Assembly: GCF_042662685.1 (NCBI RefSeq) | Contig: NZ_JBHSYO010000008.1 | Span: 1 to 64,000, forward strand | Direction of reading: 5' to 3' | DNA: 64,000 bases | Source of the DNA: Pseudobowmanella zhangzhouensis | Lineage (GTDB): Bacteria; Pseudomonadota; Gammaproteobacteria; Enterobacterales; Alteromonadaceae | Shown here: positions 62,885-64,000 of the stretch, in pieces | Layout of the letters: each line of letters begins with the position of its first letter | Numbering within the stretch: position 1 is the stretch's first letter | Notes under the pieces: generated by a model | The model's database searches: none | Seen by the model: the letters and a program-made list of their open reading frames with translations, nothing else | Told to the model about the DNA's origin: nothing | Program-made: the position numbers and the translations under genes

Positions 62885-64000
62885 CTAGATTGAATAATCC
62901 AGCTTTAACCACAATGTGCGACCCGGTTCGTTCACCTTGTCCTCGCTGACAAAGCCTGGGATCAACGACGCACTGCGACTGAGCGCTTCCTGATAAGATT
63001 TATTCAGTAAATTATCGATACCCAGACTTAGCCGCCAGTTGGATGCTACTGTGCGACTGGCATTAACGGAAACCACGCCAAACCCGGCGGTGGGAGTGGT
63101 ATCCAGCCCCACGATAGTCCCCTGCCCCTTGGCAATATGCCGCTGAGCCCTGACCAGGCGCCACACACCGCCCCATTGCCACTGGCCAGAGGTATAGCCG
63201 AGGTCGATTCGCAGCTCAGCGGGGGCCTGCTGTGCCAAATCGCGACGGTCTGTGTCATTCATGCCGCGGCTGACAGATAAAGCACTTTGCACCCGCCACG
63301 CCTGATCTATTTGCCAGCTCAGCGATGCTTCTCCGCCGTAGGTGTGTGCCGCGATGTTACGCACCGTTTCCGGTCCCATCATGCTTTGTTGATCCAATAA
63401 CACATAGTCTTGATAGTTGGCGTAGAACAACGAGACATCCCATTGCAGACTGTCTGTCTTGCCCAGCCAGCCCATGTCCCATTGATGGGTTATTTCCGGC
63501 GCAATATTAAACGCCGATGGACTGGTTTGGCTCCCTCTGGCCTTGCCTAATAATTCCCAGTAGTCGGGGAAACGTGCCGCCCGGCCCCAACCGGCATACA
63601 TTGCACTGTCGGCAAACTGCTGCTCGAAGCGGATAAATCCGCTGGTGAGGATGTCTTCACGCACATCTGCAAAGGTCGGATTCATCACCGACACGGTCAT
63701 GGTTTTCATCAGCATGGAACGCTGGTCAATCGCCTGCCAATCGTCTCGACGAATGCCCAGATGCCAGCTGCGTGCAGGGTTGAGCTGATAATCGCTCTCA
63801 ATAAACACGCCCCACTGGCTAAATTCACCGTCTGACAGGTGCGGCTTGTCCTGATGGGGCATCATCAACTGATTCATGCTCATGCGATTGGTATGCACAT
63901 TGTCATTGGTATCTGCGCCGAGGCGCAGTTGCCACCCATCAGCGGGGGTAAGCGTGGCCTGTAATCGGCCACCATCGGTGGTGCGAGTCGGATTCATCGC
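62885..64000 (-). CDS. TonB-dependent receptor, 3' part (possible copper-receptor type); truncated by window edge
   Basis: The frame runs from the window edge without a convincing start, so this is the C-terminal ~371 residues of an outer-membrane receptor barrel. It has strands such as GVFIESDYQLN and YAGWGRAARFPDYWELLGKA, and GIDNLLNKSYQEALSRSASLIPG with the terminal LWLKLDYSI typical of TonB receptors. Met- and His-rich loops (NRMSMNQLMMPHQDKPH, SMLMKTMTVSVM) resemble OprC/NosA-type copper receptors, but the ligand is inference. The Met at 63997 is probably internal. Confidence 0.85.
   Translation of the reverse strand, partial: AMNPTRTTDGGRLQATLTPADGWQLRLGADTNDNVHTNRMSMNQLMMPHQDKPHLSDGEFSQWGVFIESDYQLNPARSWHLGIRRDDWQAIDQRSMLMKTMTVSVMNPTFADVREDILTSGFIRFEQQFADSAMYAGWGRAARFPDYWELLGKARGSQTSPSAFNIAPEITHQWDMGWLGKTDSLQWDVSLFYANYQDYVLLDQQSMMGPETVRNIAAHTYGGEASLSWQIDQAWRVQSALSVSRGMNDTDRRDLAQQAPAELRIDLGYTSGQWQWGGVWRLVRAQRHIAKGQGTIVGLDTTPTAGFGVVSVNASRTVASNWRLSLGIDNLLNKSYQEALSRSASLIPGFVSEDKVNEPGRTLWLKLDYSI

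Noticed and set aside
1..64000. tRNA, rRNA, CRISPR array, insertion sequence or prophage
   Set aside because: No cloverleaf, rRNA segment, regularly spaced repeat, transposase or integrase reading frame was recognised by eye; a covariance-model search was not possible here.

Overview
The window looks like chromosome of a gammaproteobacterium, most likely in the order Alteromonadales. The basis is a series of gene neighbourhoods shared with Escherichia coli (rapA-rluA; thyA-lgt-ptsP-rppH/mutH; ygiF/ygiM; tkt/metK/loiP/rsmE; gshB-yqgE-yqgF), a MetJ-type operator in front of metK, MutH, a putA with no DNA-binding domain, and many marine-type signalling genes. The genus is inference. No rRNA, tRNA, insertion sequence, phage or CRISPR array was seen.

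Layout. 1-8.3 kb: a PIN-PhoH ATPase gene, divergent from a + strand run of rapA, rluA, a DUF3530 hydrolase-like gene, a small unknown gene and an AmpG-type muropeptide permease. 8.3-10.2 kb: a receiver-CheC response regulator overlapping a PAS-GGDEF diguanylate cyclase. 10.2-16.3 kb: thyA-lgt-tauE/safE-ptsP-rppH on the - strand, divergent from mutH. 16.4-20.7 kb: an MHYT hybrid histidine kinase and an HD-GYP response regulator. 20.8-24.2 kb: a membrane-anchored AraC-type regulator, ygiF and ygiM. 24.3-30.2 kb: putA, a DUF808 gene, a DUF2785 gene and a periplasmic solute-binding protein. 30.2-36.9 kb: tkt, metK, a pseudo-receiver/helical-repeat protein, loiP and rsmE.

The standout region is about 37.0-56.3 kb, which separates rsmE from gshB, neighbours in E. 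coli. It encodes what looks like a complete peptidoglycan-scavenging route: an AmiD-type amidase fused to a YfeW/PBP4B-type serine hydrolase (both in one lipoprotein), another secreted serine hydrolase, a two-domain NagZ lipoprotein, a NamZ-type exo-muramidase (DUF1343), a sodium:solute symporter in place of the MurP PTS permease, a BadF-type sugar kinase, MurQ etherase, a YkuD-fold lipoprotein, an L-Ala-D/L-Glu epimerase, an SH3-NlpC/P60 endopeptidase, a class-A-like serine hydrolase and a MurR/RpiR regulator. The inferred scheme is that envelope enzymes trim wall fragments to MurNAc, GlcNAc and peptides, the symporter imports MurNAc, the kinase makes MurNAc-6-phosphate and MurQ converts it to GlcNAc-6-phosphate. 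A short dyad, GAATA-N3-TATT, lies in front of each main transcription unit of the island and is a candidate operator for the RpiR regulator. A NarL-type two-component system and a membrane protein gene close the island.

56.4-64.0 kb returns to conserved chromosome: gshB, yqgE/algH, ruvX, then a TraB/GumN protein, a glutathione S-transferase-like protein, an M16 protease lipoprotein and the 3' part of a TonB-dependent receptor that runs off the window.
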